Under the pieces are notes generated by a model. That model was given only the letters and a program-made list of their open reading frames with translations. It was not told where the DNA came from and did no database searches. DNA of 64,000 nucleotides from an uncultured Bacilli bacterium (GTDB lineage Bacteria; Bacillota_I; Bacilli_A; RF39; UBA660), in contig CAKOSO010000001.1 in assembly GCA_934102355.1 (NCBI GenBank), positions 301,081-365,080 of the forward strand. Reading direction: 5' to 3'. Shown in pieces: positions 7,464 through 16,409 of the stretch. The position numbers and the translations under genes are program-made. Position 1 is the first letter of the stretch, and each line of letters opens with the position of its first letter.

Positions 7464-8050
7464 ACTAATCCTCCAAGCAACATAATTGATAAAATATCAA
7501 GAATTATTTCCCTTGTTAACAAATTAGGAATCTTATCCTGAATTTTGTAAAATATTCTATATAAACCAAATCCTAATAAAGCACCGAATACATTTAATAT
7601 AACATCATCTATATCAAAAACTCTTCCTATCAATAACTGAATACACTCTATTGATATAGAAGCTATAAAAGCTAAAATAAAAGCTGTATACCACTTATCA
7701 GTTTTAACATAATATGAAATAAAAATACCATATGGTAAAAATAATATCATATTACCAAATACATTTTTATAAAATAAACTACTACCAATACTATATCTTA
7801 AAATCTCTTTAAAAGGTATAAAATTATTGCCTGTAAGATTTACATCTCTATATGTAACCACCTGAAAAAGACAAAGAATATAAACTAAAAAGAACAGTTT
7901 AAATAATTCTTCATATATAACAAATTTTTGTTTATTAATTATCAGATAAGCAATTCTAACACTAATAGCTACAATAATAGATATCACTACCATCGGCCAT
8001 GAAAAACTAAGAACACCTATAGCATAATCTCTCATTTTTTCTATAAACAT
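7445..8050 (-). CDS. VanZ-like membrane protein
   Basis: 201 residues with about six hydrophobic segments. The core N-x-x-P-F-K-E-I, the G-N-M-I-L-F-L-P-Y-G-I segment, and S-I-E-C-I-Q-L-L with D-I-D-D-V-I-L-N are the VanZ family pattern. VanZ proteins are linked to low-level glycopeptide resistance, but most members have no assigned role. I start at 8050 (AGAGGA 9 bases upstream, 16 bp after the yqfD stop) rather than at 8113 inside yqfD. In Bacillus, phoH and yqfF (pgpH) occupy this slot between yqfD and ybeY. Confidence 0.8.
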   Translation of the reverse strand: MFIEKMRDYAIGVLSFSWPMVVISIIVAISVRIAYLIINKQKFVIYEELFKLFFLVYILCLFQVVTYRDVNLTGNNFIPFKEILRYSIGSSLFYKNVFGNMILFLPYGIFISYYVKTDKWYTAFILAFIASISIECIQLLIGRVFDIDDVILNVFGALLGFGLYRIFYKIQDKIPNLLTREIILDILSIMLLGGLVWFLVV

Positions 8051-8066
8051 TTCTACCATTCCTCTA

Positions 8067-9206
8067 TCATTCACTAGGTAAAGAAGTCTCAACCTCCAAA
8101 GAAATATCTTCATAAACTTTCATAAAAACTTCCACATACATTTTACCATCTTTATCATAAGTTTTCAAAGTTTTTTGCTCTAATATTTTTTCTCTATCAC
8201 AAAGATCTTTATTTATTTTATTAAAAGCCTCATCTTCAAGTTCTTTTTTTAATGTTTCCTTATCGTATGAAACATTATTTTTTATTAAGATATTTTCAAC
8301 TCTTCTCTTAAGTCTTAATAAACCGCCACTATATATAACACCATTTTTCTTACATTTTTTACTTTTAAATCTTAAAGCATTGAATTCATAACCTAAAACA
8401 TTAAAATCATAATTAACATAACAAATATCACTGCTTTTATTACTTACATATTTATAAGGTTTACTAAGTACAAGCCTATACCATACCTCGCCAAAAACTA
8501 AACCACTAGAATTTCTAGAACCAACAATATTATCATTTCTTCTTATAATACCGCTTAATATAACATCACCTTTAGAAACATAATCATCTTTAAATTTAAC
8601 AAGTTGTCCACTGGTAGAATAAATATCTCTTATAATAGCATTTTTACTAGCTACTATATTAGTAATTACATTTTTATTAGGAACAGATATATTATTTTTT
8701 CTTTCGATAACAGATACATTTAAAAATACACCATTATGTTTTATTTCAATCCATTCAATTAATGAAGGATTATTACTTTTAATAATATCAGCTAATCTTT
8801 CATAATAATTAAAATCTTTAGAAACAGAAAATAAAGAAACATTATTACTATTTAAATCCTTATAAACAGCATCATAAACATCTTTATTTTTAGTGTCAAT
8901 ATTTATAAACAAAATAATTCTCGATAAAAAAACAATAATAAAAATAGATAAAATAAAAAAACATAAAAACATACGATATTTCATAATTAAAGCCTTAATT
9001 CGTCTTTTACCATGAGTACCAACTATTTTAATATTATATATACCTTTTACTTCTTTTATTTTTTTTATATCTTCATACTTTATATAAATTAAAACTTCAT
9101 CTTTAAAATATTCTATTTTTAATATATCAATATTTAACTTTAAAATCTTATTAATAAATCTATTAATATTTTTACCACTACAAGAAACAATATAATAATT
9201 GATCAA
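8067..9206 (-). CDS. yqfD: Sporulation protein YqfD
   Basis: 379 residues. The N-terminal domain (C-S-G-K-N-I-N-R-F-I-N near 12) is followed by one membrane helix (about 80-105), a long outside domain, and a charged C-terminus. YqfD belongs to the stage IV sporulation group expressed in the mother cell. The start is probably TTG at 9206: AGGTGAT precedes it by 4 bases, whereas the in-frame GTG at 9215 lies within that Shine-Dalgarno. The preceding gene is yqfC, the usual partner. Confidence 0.88.
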   Translation of the reverse strand: MINYYIVSCSGKNINRFINKILKLNIDILKIEYFKDEVLIYIKYEDIKKIKEVKGIYNIKIVGTHGKRRIKALIMKYRMFLCFFILSIFIIVFLSRIILFINIDTKNKDVYDAVYKDLNSNNVSLFSVSKDFNYYERLADIIKSNNPSLIEWIEIKHNGVFLNVSVIERKNNISVPNKNVITNIVASKNAIIRDIYSTSGQLVKFKDDYVSKGDVILSGIIRRNDNIVGSRNSSGLVFGEVWYRLVLSKPYKYVSNKSSDICYVNYDFNVLGYEFNALRFKSKKCKKNGVIYSGGLLRLKRRVENILIKNNVSYDKETLKKELEDEAFNKINKDLCDREKILEQKTLKTYDKDGKMYVEVFMKVYEDISLEVETSLPSE

Positions 9207-9211
9207 TCTTA

Positions 9212-9445
9212 TCACCTAAATTCTAAACTACTAATATCTCCTGAAATAAGTAACTCAGTATCCAAAAGTTTATTTATAACTAAATTATTACCATTAACAT
9301 AAATAAACCTATCAAAGTTCTTTAAAACAATTTTATCCGAGGAAAAATCAACAATTTCACTATAGTTAATAATATCCACCTTATCATCATACATATTTAT
9401 TCTAAATTTATCATCTTTTATAAAATTTCTTATATTAGTTAGCAT
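9212..9445 (-). CDS. yqfC: Sporulation protein YqfC (YabP family)
   Basis: 77 residues of YabP/YqfC type: I-x-x-Y-x-x-I-V-D-F-S in the middle, a strand-rich body, and L-L-I-S-G-D-I-S-S-L-E at the end. The product belongs with mother-cell sporulation functions in Bacilli and Clostridia; its biochemical role is unknown. The Shine-Dalgarno AGGTGG is clear. It ends in TGA, 5 bp before the preferred yqfD start, so the pair is translationally coupled. Confidence 0.9.
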   Translation of the reverse strand: MLTNIRNFIKDDKFRINMYDDKVDIINYSEIVDFSSDKIVLKNFDRFIYVNGNNLVINKLLDTELLISGDISSLEFR

Positions 9446-9464
9446 AATCCACCTAATAAATTGT

Positions 9465-9492
9465 ATTAAAAAAAGAGTAAAAATTTACTCTT
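9465..9492 (-). terminator. Terminator of yqeY
   Basis: The stem AAGAGTAA/TTACTCTT (9473-9480, 9485-9492) overlaps the yqeY stop codon and is followed on the minus strand by a T-run. It separates rpsU-yqeY from the yqfC cluster. Confidence 0.8.
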
Positions 9493-9934
9493 AATTAAGT
9501 TTTTCTCTAATTAAAGAATTAAGAACTGACATATCACATCTATTCTTAACTTTTGGAGTTATCTCTTTCATTACTTTACCTAGATCTTTTATAGATTCTG
9601 GTTTAACAATCTCAAACACCTCATCAATTATTTTATTTAATTCATCATTTGATAACTGACTAGGCATATATTTTTTTAATATATTTATTTCTTCTTGATA
9701 AGATGAAACTAAATCTTCACGACCAGCTTTCTTAAATTCACTAATTGAATCATTACGCATTTTAATTTGTTTATTAATAACATTAAGTAAAACTTCATCA
9801 TTTTCTTCACATTTGTTATTAATAACTTCCATCTGTAAAGCACCTTTAACTGACCTTAAAGTATTTAAAGTAACCTTATCCTTATCCTTCATTGCTTGAA
9901 CTAAATCTCTCTTTAATTTTAAAACTAAATCCAT
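9491..9934 (-). CDS. yqeY: GatB/YqeY domain protein
   Basis: 147 residues: helical N-terminal half (L-K-R-D-L-V-Q-A-M-K-x-K-D and L-R-S-V-K-G-A), then the GatB/YqeY tail domain (Y-M-P-S-Q-L-S near 100 and G-K-V-M-K near 127). This tail resembles the tRNA-binding tail of GatB. The role of the stand-alone protein is not established. AGGAGG lies just upstream. It follows rpsU, as in Bacillus. Confidence 0.9.
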   Translation of the reverse strand: MDLVLKLKRDLVQAMKDKDKVTLNTLRSVKGALQMEVINNKCEENDEVLLNVINKQIKMRNDSISEFKKAGREDLVSSYQEEINILKKYMPSQLSNDELNKIIDEVFEIVKPESIKDLGKVMKEITPKVKNRCDMSVLNSLIREKLN

Positions 9935-9951
9935 ATTTTCCTCCTAAAATA

Positions 9952-9975
9952 AGAAAAAGGTGTATCTAAACACCC
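9952..9975 (-). terminator. Weak terminator or attenuator after rpsU
   Basis: The short stem GGTGT/ACACC (9959-9963, 9970-9974) is followed by five T on the minus strand, immediately before the yqeY Shine-Dalgarno. It may lower yqeY expression relative to rpsU. Confidence 0.55.
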
Positions 9976-9978
9976 CTC

Positions 9979-10173
9979 TTAGTTATATCTATCTTTTCTA
10001 TTTTTCTTTTTTGAATTAATTATATTTTGTTTCTTTTCTTCCCTTTTTACAATTCCGGGTTTAGAGTAAAATTTTCTTTTCTTTACTTCTGAAGGGATTC
10101 CATCTCTAGAACATTTTTGCTTAAAACGTTTTAAAGCTCCATCTAAATTTCCTTTAACTGCAACCTGTGTCAT
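9979..10173 (-). CDS. rpsU: 30S ribosomal protein S21
   Basis: 64 residues: V-A-V-K-G-N-L-D-x-A-L-K-R-F-K near the start, then basic K-K-R-K-F-Y and K-P-x-x-x-R-E-E-K typical of bS21. I start at the ATG at 10173, directly behind AAGGAGG; the longer frame to 10203 has no support. S21 binds near the 3' end of 16S rRNA and helps mRNA selection. It opens the rpsU-yqeY-yqfCD block. A consensus extended promoter lies 30 bp upstream. Confidence 0.95.
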   Translation of the reverse strand: MTQVAVKGNLDGALKRFKQKCSRDGIPSEVKKRKFYSKPGIVKREEKKQNIINSKKKNRKDRYN

Positions 10174-10205
10174 ATTATCCCTCCTTCCCGTTTTTTCTAC
10201 CAACG

Positions 10206-10234
10206 ATTATAACAAAAAATATTTTAAAAAACAA
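10206..10234 (-). promoter_or_regulatory. Strong promoter for rpsU
   Basis: On the minus strand, TTGTTT (10229-10234), a 17-bp spacer ending in TGT, and a consensus TATAAT (10206-10211) form an extended -10 promoter. Confidence 0.75.
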
Positions 10235-10255
10235 CTTTTTTTACAAAATTTTAGC

Positions 10256-10281
10256 AAAAAAAGTCATCATTTAGATGACTT
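10256..10281 (-). terminator. Terminator of the gene at 10267-11316
   Basis: The stem AAGTCATC/GATGACTT (10261-10268, 10274-10281) overlaps the stop codon region and is followed by T-residues on the minus strand. Confidence 0.8.
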
Positions 10282-11316
10282 TTGCCTTTTTTCATATATT
10301 TCAGCTACTTTTTTAACAACATCTTCACTATTTCCAACTAAAGCTTTAGTAGCGTTTTTTTGAAGAATCTTATATATTTCATTACATACCTTATTTTGTC
10401 TACCAAAAGTTTTAAAATTATAAATACATCCATTTAAGTCTCTATCATATATAACAATACTTGTACCAACTGTAACGAAATAACGTTTTATTTTTTCTTT
10501 ATAAAACCAGAAAATATTTTTGTAATCAATAATAGTTAATCCATAACAAGTACTAATTAAATAGTCTTTAGTAAGATATATACCTTTTCTCTTATAAGAC
10601 TTAGTTGATTTATCAGTTAATTCCTTTGATATTAAATCAATATCTTCTTGAGATAAAATCTCTAATACTTTTTCAGTTATAATTTTAGCTCTTAAAAATA
10701 CCAAAAAGAATGAAATTGAAACAAGTAAGAACAATAAAGCAAGTCCATAAAACATCAACATACTAACATGAGTAACCTTAGCATCATCATAATTTGAAAC
10801 AGTATCAAGTAACATAGTTCCAAAATACTTTTCAAAATTATCTTCATTTAAAAGATCTTCTTCAATTGATTTATTATATACACTTATAGCAAGTTCTTTT
10901 ATCTTATCAGGTATTTTATGCGTTGAACCAGTAAGAATATATCCCTCATCTTTTAAGTTTTCTATATTACTAATTTTTGTATATGTATCTTGATCAAGAT
11001 ATACAATATACGTAAACTTATTATTATCCATTACAAAATAAAGCTTATTAGTAACTTCTTCATCAATACTCTTAGCAAAAGCATATGGAATAATATTAAC
11101 ATTAATATTTGCTTTATATCCCTCTTTTTTTACACTGTATAAATATGGAATAACATCTTTCTTAGTATAAATATTCCCATATACTATAGATCCAATAGCT
11201 AAAAATAAAAATAATACTGAAAACAACAAATCATAAATTTTACCAGTTTTAGCTCTTTTCAAAACAGTAGAATTAATAACCTTTTTACTTTTATTAATAT
11301 CTTTATTCTTTTTCAT
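10267..11316 (-). CDS. Unrecognised two-TM membrane protein
   Basis: 349 residues, no family recognised. A basic N-terminus is followed by a membrane helix (about 29-48), an outside domain of about 140 residues, a second helix (about 190-212), and a C-terminal cytoplasmic domain. The last part has a strand-rich stretch (I-Y-L-T-K-D-Y-L-I-S, D-Y-K-N-I-F-W-F-Y) reminiscent of PH-like or bPH membrane domains, which is only an impression. The start at 11316 follows AGAGGTG; the frame-start ATG at 11322 lacks spacing. It is divergent from the pyrophosphatase gene and has its own promoter and terminator, so it is monocistronic. Confidence 0.75.
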   Translation of the reverse strand: MKKNKDINKSKKVINSTVLKRAKTGKIYDLLFSVLFLFLAIGSIVYGNIYTKKDVIPYLYSVKKEGYKANINVNIIPYAFAKSIDEEVTNKLYFVMDNNKFTYIVYLDQDTYTKISNIENLKDEGYILTGSTHKIPDKIKELAISVYNKSIEEDLLNEDNFEKYFGTMLLDTVSNYDDAKVTHVSMLMFYGLALLFLLVSISFFLVFLRAKIITEKVLEILSQEDIDLISKELTDKSTKSYKRKGIYLTKDYLISTCYGLTIIDYKNIFWFYKEKIKRYFVTVGTSIVIYDRDLNGCIYNFKTFGRQNKVCNEIYKILQKNATKALVGNSEDVVKKVAEIYEKRQKSSK

Positions 11317-11338
11317 AAACACCTCTATTTACAAGAAC

Positions 11339-11367
11339 ATTATACATAATAAAAAAATATTATTCAA
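11339..11367 (-). promoter_or_regulatory. Promoter for gene at 10267-11316
   Basis: On the minus strand, TTGAAT (11362-11367), 17 bp, and TATAAT (11339-11344). It is back to back with the pyrophosphatase promoter; the two -35 boxes are 8 bp apart. Confidence 0.65.
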
Positions 11368-11375
11368 GTTATTAA

Positions 11376-11404
11376 TTGCAAGCTAAAGCCTAAGATGATA
11401 AAAT
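11376..11404 (+). promoter_or_regulatory. Promoter for pyrophosphatase operon
   Basis: TTGCAA (11376-11381), a 17-bp spacer ending in TGA, and TAAAAT (11399-11404) form an extended -10 promoter. Confidence 0.65.
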
Positions 11405-11428
11405 AAAATACATAAAGGATGTGTAAAC

Positions 11429-13036
11429 ATGAATAAAATTTTAATATTTGGTCACAAAAACCCTGATACAGACACAGTATGTGCTGCAATAACATTATCT
11501 AACCTAAAAAATGAATTAGGATATAAAACAGAACCAAGGGTTCTAGGTGCTATAAACGAAGAAACAGCATATGTATTAAAAAGGTTTGGAATTAAAACAC
11601 CTAGATATTTAAATGATGTAAAATTACAAATAAAAGATGTAAACTATCGTAAAAAATACTATGTAAATAATAAAAAATCAATTCTAGATGCTTTTAACTT
11701 CATGAGTGAAAATGATATCAGTACTATTCCAGTAGTAGATGATAAAAAGAAATTCTCTAAATCACTTGCAATGAAGGATATAGCTAGAAATCAAATATCA
11801 AATGATTCAAAAAAGATTAAAGCTTCATATGAAAATATATTAAAATCTATAAATGGAACAGAAATATTAAAATTTGATGATGAAATAAATGGAAACCTAA
11901 TAACTGCAACATTTAATACTAAAGATTTAACAAGTGAAGATATTTTAATCGTAGAAAGTAACTATCAAGCATTAGAAAATGCTTTAAAATCAAAAGTAAA
12001 ACTAATCATAATTGCAGAAAATAGTGAAATAAAAAATAAGTATTTAAAAATCGCTGAAAAAAATAAAATAAATATTATAAAAACACCATTAGATAGCTTT
12101 AATACATCAATTAAAATAGTATTTAGTAACTATATAAAAGATCTAGAATATACAAAAGATTTACTATGTATTGACGAAAATGATTATGTAAATGATGTTT
12201 TGGCTTTAACTAAACAAACAAAGTTCAGTTACTATCCAATCGTAAACAAAGAAGACATTTGTCTTGGACTTTTAAAAGTTGCTGACTTAAATGATAAACA
12301 TCCTAAAAAAGTTATATTAGTAGATCATAATGAATATCAACAAAGTGTTGACGGAATTGAAGAAGCTGAAATATTAGAAATAATCGATCACCACAAAATT
12401 GGATCGCTTGGGACAAAAATGCCAATCAATTTCAGAACAATGCCTGTCGGGTCAACAAATACAATTATTTATTACATGTATAAAGAAAACAATATTAAAA
12501 TAACAAAAGAAATGGCATCACTAATGCTATCAGGAATTATTTCTGATACATTAATGTTAAACTCACCTACTACAACAGAATTAGATAAAATCGCAACTAA
12601 AGAACTAGAAAAAATATCAAAATTAAATCATCAAAAATATGGAATAGAAATGCTTAAAGCAGGAACTAATATAGAAAATAAAACACAAGAACAAGTATTA
12701 TATTCTGATTTTAAAATATATGAAGAAAATAATAAAAAAATAGGTATTGGGATCTGCCAAGCATTTACAGAAGAAATAAACATAATCCTAAATAAAAAAG
12801 ATGAATATATAGAAATGCTTGATGAAATAGCAAAGCATGAAAAATATGACATAATAACACTATTTATAACAGATATACTTGGTAATGGATCATATATATT
12901 ATATAATAATGATAGTAAAAAAATATTAAGTAGATGTTTCAAAAAAGATCTATCACAAGGAATGTTTATAGATAAATTTGTATCAAGAAAAAAACAAATA
13001 GTACCTACAATTATAAATGTAATTGATAATAAATAA
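11429..13036 (+). CDS. ppaC: Manganese-dependent inorganic pyrophosphatase with CBS domains
   Basis: 535 residues, about 225 longer than a plain family II pyrophosphatase (about 310). The DHH catalytic domain is split: G-H-K-N-P-D-T-D (8-15) at the start and I-I-D-H-H-K (Asp320-His322) after the insert, with the DHHA2 domain at the C-terminus. The insert (about 70-300) contains two CBS half-domains (F-M-S-E-N-D-I-S-T-I-P-V-V-D and Y-Y-P-I-V-N-K-E-D) separated by a DRTGG-like region. That is the layout of nucleotide-regulated CBS-pyrophosphatases: AMP/ADP inhibit and diadenosine polyphosphates activate known members. It hydrolyses pyrophosphate to phosphate in the cytoplasm. The ATG follows AAAGGATG. 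The radical SAM gene follows 19 bp downstream. Confidence 0.93.
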   Translation: MNKILIFGHKNPDTDTVCAAITLSNLKNELGYKTEPRVLGAINEETAYVLKRFGIKTPRYLNDVKLQIKDVNYRKKYYVNNKKSILDAFNFMSENDISTIPVVDDKKKFSKSLAMKDIARNQISNDSKKIKASYENILKSINGTEILKFDDEINGNLITATFNTKDLTSEDILIVESNYQALENALKSKVKLIIIAENSEIKNKYLKIAEKNKINIIKTPLDSFNTSIKIVFSNYIKDLEYTKDLLCIDENDYVNDVLALTKQTKFSYYPIVNKEDICLGLLKVADLNDKHPKKVILVDHNEYQQSVDGIEEAEILEIIDHHKIGSLGTKMPINFRTMPVGSTNTIIYYMYKENNIKITKEMASLMLSGIISDTLMLNSPTTTELDKIATKELEKISKLNHQKYGIEMLKAGTNIENKTQEQVLYSDFKIYEENNKKIGIGICQAFTEEINIILNKKDEYIEMLDEIAKHEKYDIITLFITDILGNGSYILYNNDSKKILSRCFKKDLSQGMFIDKFVSRKKQIVPTIINVIDNK

Positions 13037-13055
13037 TAAACGTTCAGGGGGCATA

Positions 13056-14135
13056 ATGAAAATATTTATAAGCGCAAACTTAAGTTGTTCCTTAAATTAT
13101 GAACAAAACTTAATAAAAGAAAAGTTAAAAGAGAAGCATGAACTAACAAATAATCCAAATGATGCAGACATAATAGTGATTGCAAGTAGTTGTGCTACAA
13201 CAAAAAAGCATATTAATCAGACACTCAACTATATAAAATACTTAAAAAGAATGAAAAAACCATCAACAAAAATATTTTTAACTGGATGTATAACACGGGA
13301 ACATATAAATGATCCATATTTAAATAAAGTAACAAATTATCTAAAAGAAAATGTAGATTACATAATACCAAAAGATAACCCTTATACCCTAACAAGTTTA
13401 ATTGAAGGAGAAAAAGAAGAAAAAAATCCAGTCGGATTTAAAGAAGATGGAATACAAATAAGAAACATATACATAACAAATGGATGTTTAAATAAATGCT
13501 CATTCTGTAAAACTACTTTTCAAAACTATCCATTAATAAGTGCTGACTTAGAAACAGTAAAAAAATATATAAAAGAATCTCCAAGTAGTAGAATAAATTT
13601 AATCGGAACAAATCTATGTCAATATGGATATGATAAAGAAGGTCATTTCTTATTACCAAAACTACTTGAATTTATAAAAGAACAAGATCGAATAGAAAAA
13701 GTTTACTTAACAGGTTTCTCATTTAAAGATGCTATAAATCTTGGTTTTAACCATCCAATAAAAAATAATAAAAAAATAGTACATATTTGTGGTTCATTAG
13801 AATCAGGAAGCGATAGATTACTAGAACTAATGAAAAAAGGTTTTACAAAAGAAGAATTCTTAAAATTTACACAAGATATAAAAGAAAAATATCCAAAAGA
13901 TTTAGATCTTAATATAATCTCAGGATTTCCAACTGAAAATACACAAGACATAAAAGAAACCATTGATGCTTTAAAAATAGTAAACCCAACAAATGTAAAT
14001 ATCTGTAAATATATAAATTCACCATTTGTTGGATCAAACGATTACAAACAACTAACTAAATATGAAATAAATAAACATACAAAAACTTATCAAAGAGCTT
14101 TAACAAAAGAAGGAATAAGAAACAAAATAGTATAA
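13056..14135 (+). CDS. MiaB-like radical SAM methylthiotransferase family protein
   Basis: 359 residues. The N-terminal domain has three cysteines (11, 46, 78) in the positions of the methylthiotransferase auxiliary cluster. The radical SAM motif is C-L-N-K-C-S-F-C (144, 148, 151). The S-L-E-S-G-S-D-R-L-L-E-L-M-K-K-G stretch is typical of MiaB, RimO and MtaB. The chain stops soon after the radical SAM barrel, with little room for the C-terminal TRAM domain that these enzymes (about 430-450 residues) use to bind tRNA. The substrate is therefore uncertain: tRNA methylthiolation by a short enzyme is the first guess. The start at 13056 follows AGGGGG. It is probably cotranscribed with ppaC. Confidence 0.82.
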   Translation: MKIFISANLSCSLNYEQNLIKEKLKEKHELTNNPNDADIIVIASSCATTKKHINQTLNYIKYLKRMKKPSTKIFLTGCITREHINDPYLNKVTNYLKENVDYIIPKDNPYTLTSLIEGEKEEKNPVGFKEDGIQIRNIYITNGCLNKCSFCKTTFQNYPLISADLETVKKYIKESPSSRINLIGTNLCQYGYDKEGHFLLPKLLEFIKEQDRIEKVYLTGFSFKDAINLGFNHPIKNNKKIVHICGSLESGSDRLLELMKKGFTKEEFLKFTQDIKEKYPKDLDLNIISGFPTENTQDIKETIDALKIVNPTNVNICKYINSPFVGSNDYKQLTKYEINKHTKTYQRALTKEGIRNKIV

Positions 14136-14140
14136 AAATA

Positions 14141-14185
14141 AAAAAAGAAATGAATAAGAATAAAAGTTTAATTCATTTCTTTTTT
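14141..14185. terminator. Bidirectional terminator, 14.15 kb
   Basis: A perfect 15-bp AT-rich stem (14141-14155 against 14171-14185) is A-rich on the left and T-rich on the right. It ends the plus-strand radical SAM gene and the minus-strand glycosylation operon. Confidence 0.85.
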
Positions 14186-16408
14186 ATTTAAAAATTCATT
14201 ATATAAAATACAAATAATTACTGGTAAAGCAAATGCACATGGTAACACATATCTAAAATATGTATTAGCAGGTCCAGCCATACATACCAAAATAAATGTA
14301 AATGATGGTAATAATAAAATAATATATTTTTTCATTTTATTAACTATTAAGAATCCAAGTAATAAAATATGAATCCATACAACAATACCTATATTAGCAA
14401 TAGAACCAACAATAGGGATATAAGGGAAAATATTAGCATAACCCTTCAAAATAGTTCTTAAAAATCCCATAGCACCAATAAAATGATAATCAAATCCGGC
14501 TTCAATTAGCTTTGCATTTAAATTAGTATAAACATACCATCCACTTGTATTAGGATAAAAATATCCATAAATATTATTTATAGTAGCATCGACATAAACA
14601 CCAGGATATTTAAATAAATATTTAAACCATACTTTAAAATAATCATTAAGATCAGAAGATGTAGCATATTTATTATATTTATTCTTAACAGGATCAGATA
14701 AATTAGGTTTATACCTTTCACCTAAAGTATCATACTCCAATACCTTATCAATAATTACTTTATCATTTTTATCTATTTCCTCATCATAATATTTAACCAA
14801 TCTTGCAGTTTGTTGAAAAGGAACAGAAAGAGCTTCTCTTACACTCGTATTAGATATTTCATAGTGAGGCAATAAAATTTTATTATATAAACCATATAAA
14901 GAAATATTTAAAACCAAAACCAAAGCAAGAACAAACCTACCCTTTTTCTTAAATAAACATACAAAAGGAAGAGTTAAAATAATCGTATAAATTCCGTTAT
15001 TTCTAAATAATATAATAAGTAATATTAATAAACCAAATAAAATATAATCTTTTATATTCCAATCATTTTTAATATAATCATAAACTCTAATAACATATAA
15101 AAGTATCAAAGCAGAAAAAATAACATCTTTAACAGCAGTCATTGCATAAAGCGGGAATAATGGTACTAATGAATATATCAAAAGAACAACAACAATTATC
15201 TTTTTATTTACGTTAATCTTATTTAAATAATAAATAGAATAAGAAAAGACACTAATAACTATAAGTAACTGGATAATAGAATATAAAAACATTCCAAAAT
15301 TAACATTACCAAGCAGATAACCAACTTTAAATAAACCACCTATTAAAAAAGTATGAATAATTGGATTAAAATTAGTTAATGTAACAGATGGATTAATAAG
15401 AACCACACTATCCATATATCTAGTATGAATACCCATAACCTCTTTTACTTGATTAGCAGCATCATAATTAATAATAACTGGATAATAAGCAATTATATAT
15501 GGCAAATAACATATCAATATGAAAATAAAACTAAATATAAATGGATGTTTTAAAAACATATCAAACAATTTTGGCAACTTACCATCTTTAACCTTCTTTA
15601 ATTTAACAAAATCATCAAATAAATGAATTGAAGTATTAAATAGTACATAATAACCAATAAATTTAACAATTGAAAAAATAATTAAATATGAATTTCCAAG
15701 AACTAATGATGAATTATGAACAACATCATAACTATATCCAAACACCATTAATAAACTAAAAATAACACTTATAATACAATAAGTAATCTTTTTAGGAAAC
15801 TTAAACAAATATTTATTATAATAAACAAACAATAAAGCAGATAAAACTATATAAGTAATCATCATTGTATTATTATAAGAAAACTTAAATTTTAAAGATT
15901 TAATTTGAAATAATAAACTAAAAGTAGTAATAAGAGCAAATATAAAAGCAAATAATTTTTTATGTTTACTAAAATTAGTTTTACTATTATTATCATTAAA
16001 TATAAATTTCTTTTGAACAAAATAATTAACCATAAATAGTACTATTTCAACTGGAATTTTTATTACTGTTTCATATATATGAACAGATTTATAAATAGAT
16101 GTAACAACAGTAGCGGATACAAGCATTTGAATAATCACTAATAAATAATATTTAGTCAATGTCTTTACATCCATCTTATTTTCATTATTCTTAAATACTT
16201 TATTTCTATTAATAAAATAATTAACTAAAGAAGATATAACCCTTGCCATTATTGTAGCAATAAATATGGATTTATCACCAATTCCCTTTTTTAATAAGAA
16301 AGAAAACAAAGAAAACAATATTAAATCTAAAGCAAAAGAAATAAAAGCAGAAACAATATATTTTAAAAATACTTTATACTTATTAAATAAATTAACTAAC
16401 ATTTTCAT
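14168..16408 (-). CDS. GtrA-domain fused to polytopic membrane protein
   Basis: 746 residues, very hydrophobic. Residues about 10-145 form a complete GtrA domain: four helices, F-A-L-D-L-I-L-F, R-V-I-S-S-L-V-N-Y-F-I-N-R-N-K-V-F, and a second V-N-Y-F-V-Q-K-K-F-I-F. GtrA proteins move or assist undecaprenyl-phosphate-linked sugars. The remaining 600 residues hold roughly a dozen helices with the segment Y-Y-P-V-I-I-N-Y-D-A-A-N-Q and the P-L-F-P-L-Y-A-M-T-A-V-K-D motif. I recall these from large Firmicutes membrane proteins (DUF6020 type) related to GT-C glycosyltransferases. The start at 16408 lies 1 bp after the upstream stop, behind GGAAAATAGG. Third gene of the glycosylation operon. Confidence 0.75.
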   Translation of the reverse strand: MKMLVNLFNKYKVFLKYIVSAFISFALDLILFSLFSFLLKKGIGDKSIFIATIMARVISSLVNYFINRNKVFKNNENKMDVKTLTKYYLLVIIQMLVSATVVTSIYKSVHIYETVIKIPVEIVLFMVNYFVQKKFIFNDNNSKTNFSKHKKLFAFIFALITTFSLLFQIKSLKFKFSYNNTMMITYIVLSALLFVYYNKYLFKFPKKITYCIISVIFSLLMVFGYSYDVVHNSSLVLGNSYLIIFSIVKFIGYYVLFNTSIHLFDDFVKLKKVKDGKLPKLFDMFLKHPFIFSFIFILICYLPYIIAYYPVIINYDAANQVKEVMGIHTRYMDSVVLINPSVTLTNFNPIIHTFLIGGLFKVGYLLGNVNFGMFLYSIIQLLIVISVFSYSIYYLNKINVNKKIIVVVLLIYSLVPLFPLYAMTAVKDVIFSALILLYVIRVYDYIKNDWNIKDYILFGLLILLIILFRNNGIYTIILTLPFVCLFKKKGRFVLALVLVLNISLYGLYNKILLPHYEISNTSVREALSVPFQQTARLVKYYDEEIDKNDKVIIDKVLEYDTLGERYKPNLSDPVKNKYNKYATSSDLNDYFKVWFKYLFKYPGVYVDATINNIYGYFYPNTSGWYVYTNLNAKLIEAGFDYHFIGAMGFLRTILKGYANIFPYIPIVGSIANIGIVVWIHILLLGFLIVNKMKKYIILLLPSFTFILVCMAGPANTYFRYVLPCAFALPVIICILYNEFLNKKEMN

Positions 16409-16409
16409 A

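Noticed and set aside
7445..8113. VanZ-like gene starting at 8113
   Set aside because: This start lies 46 bp inside yqfD without a ribosome binding site; the extra residues are not hydrophobic or family-like, and 8050 has AGAGGA at proper spacing.
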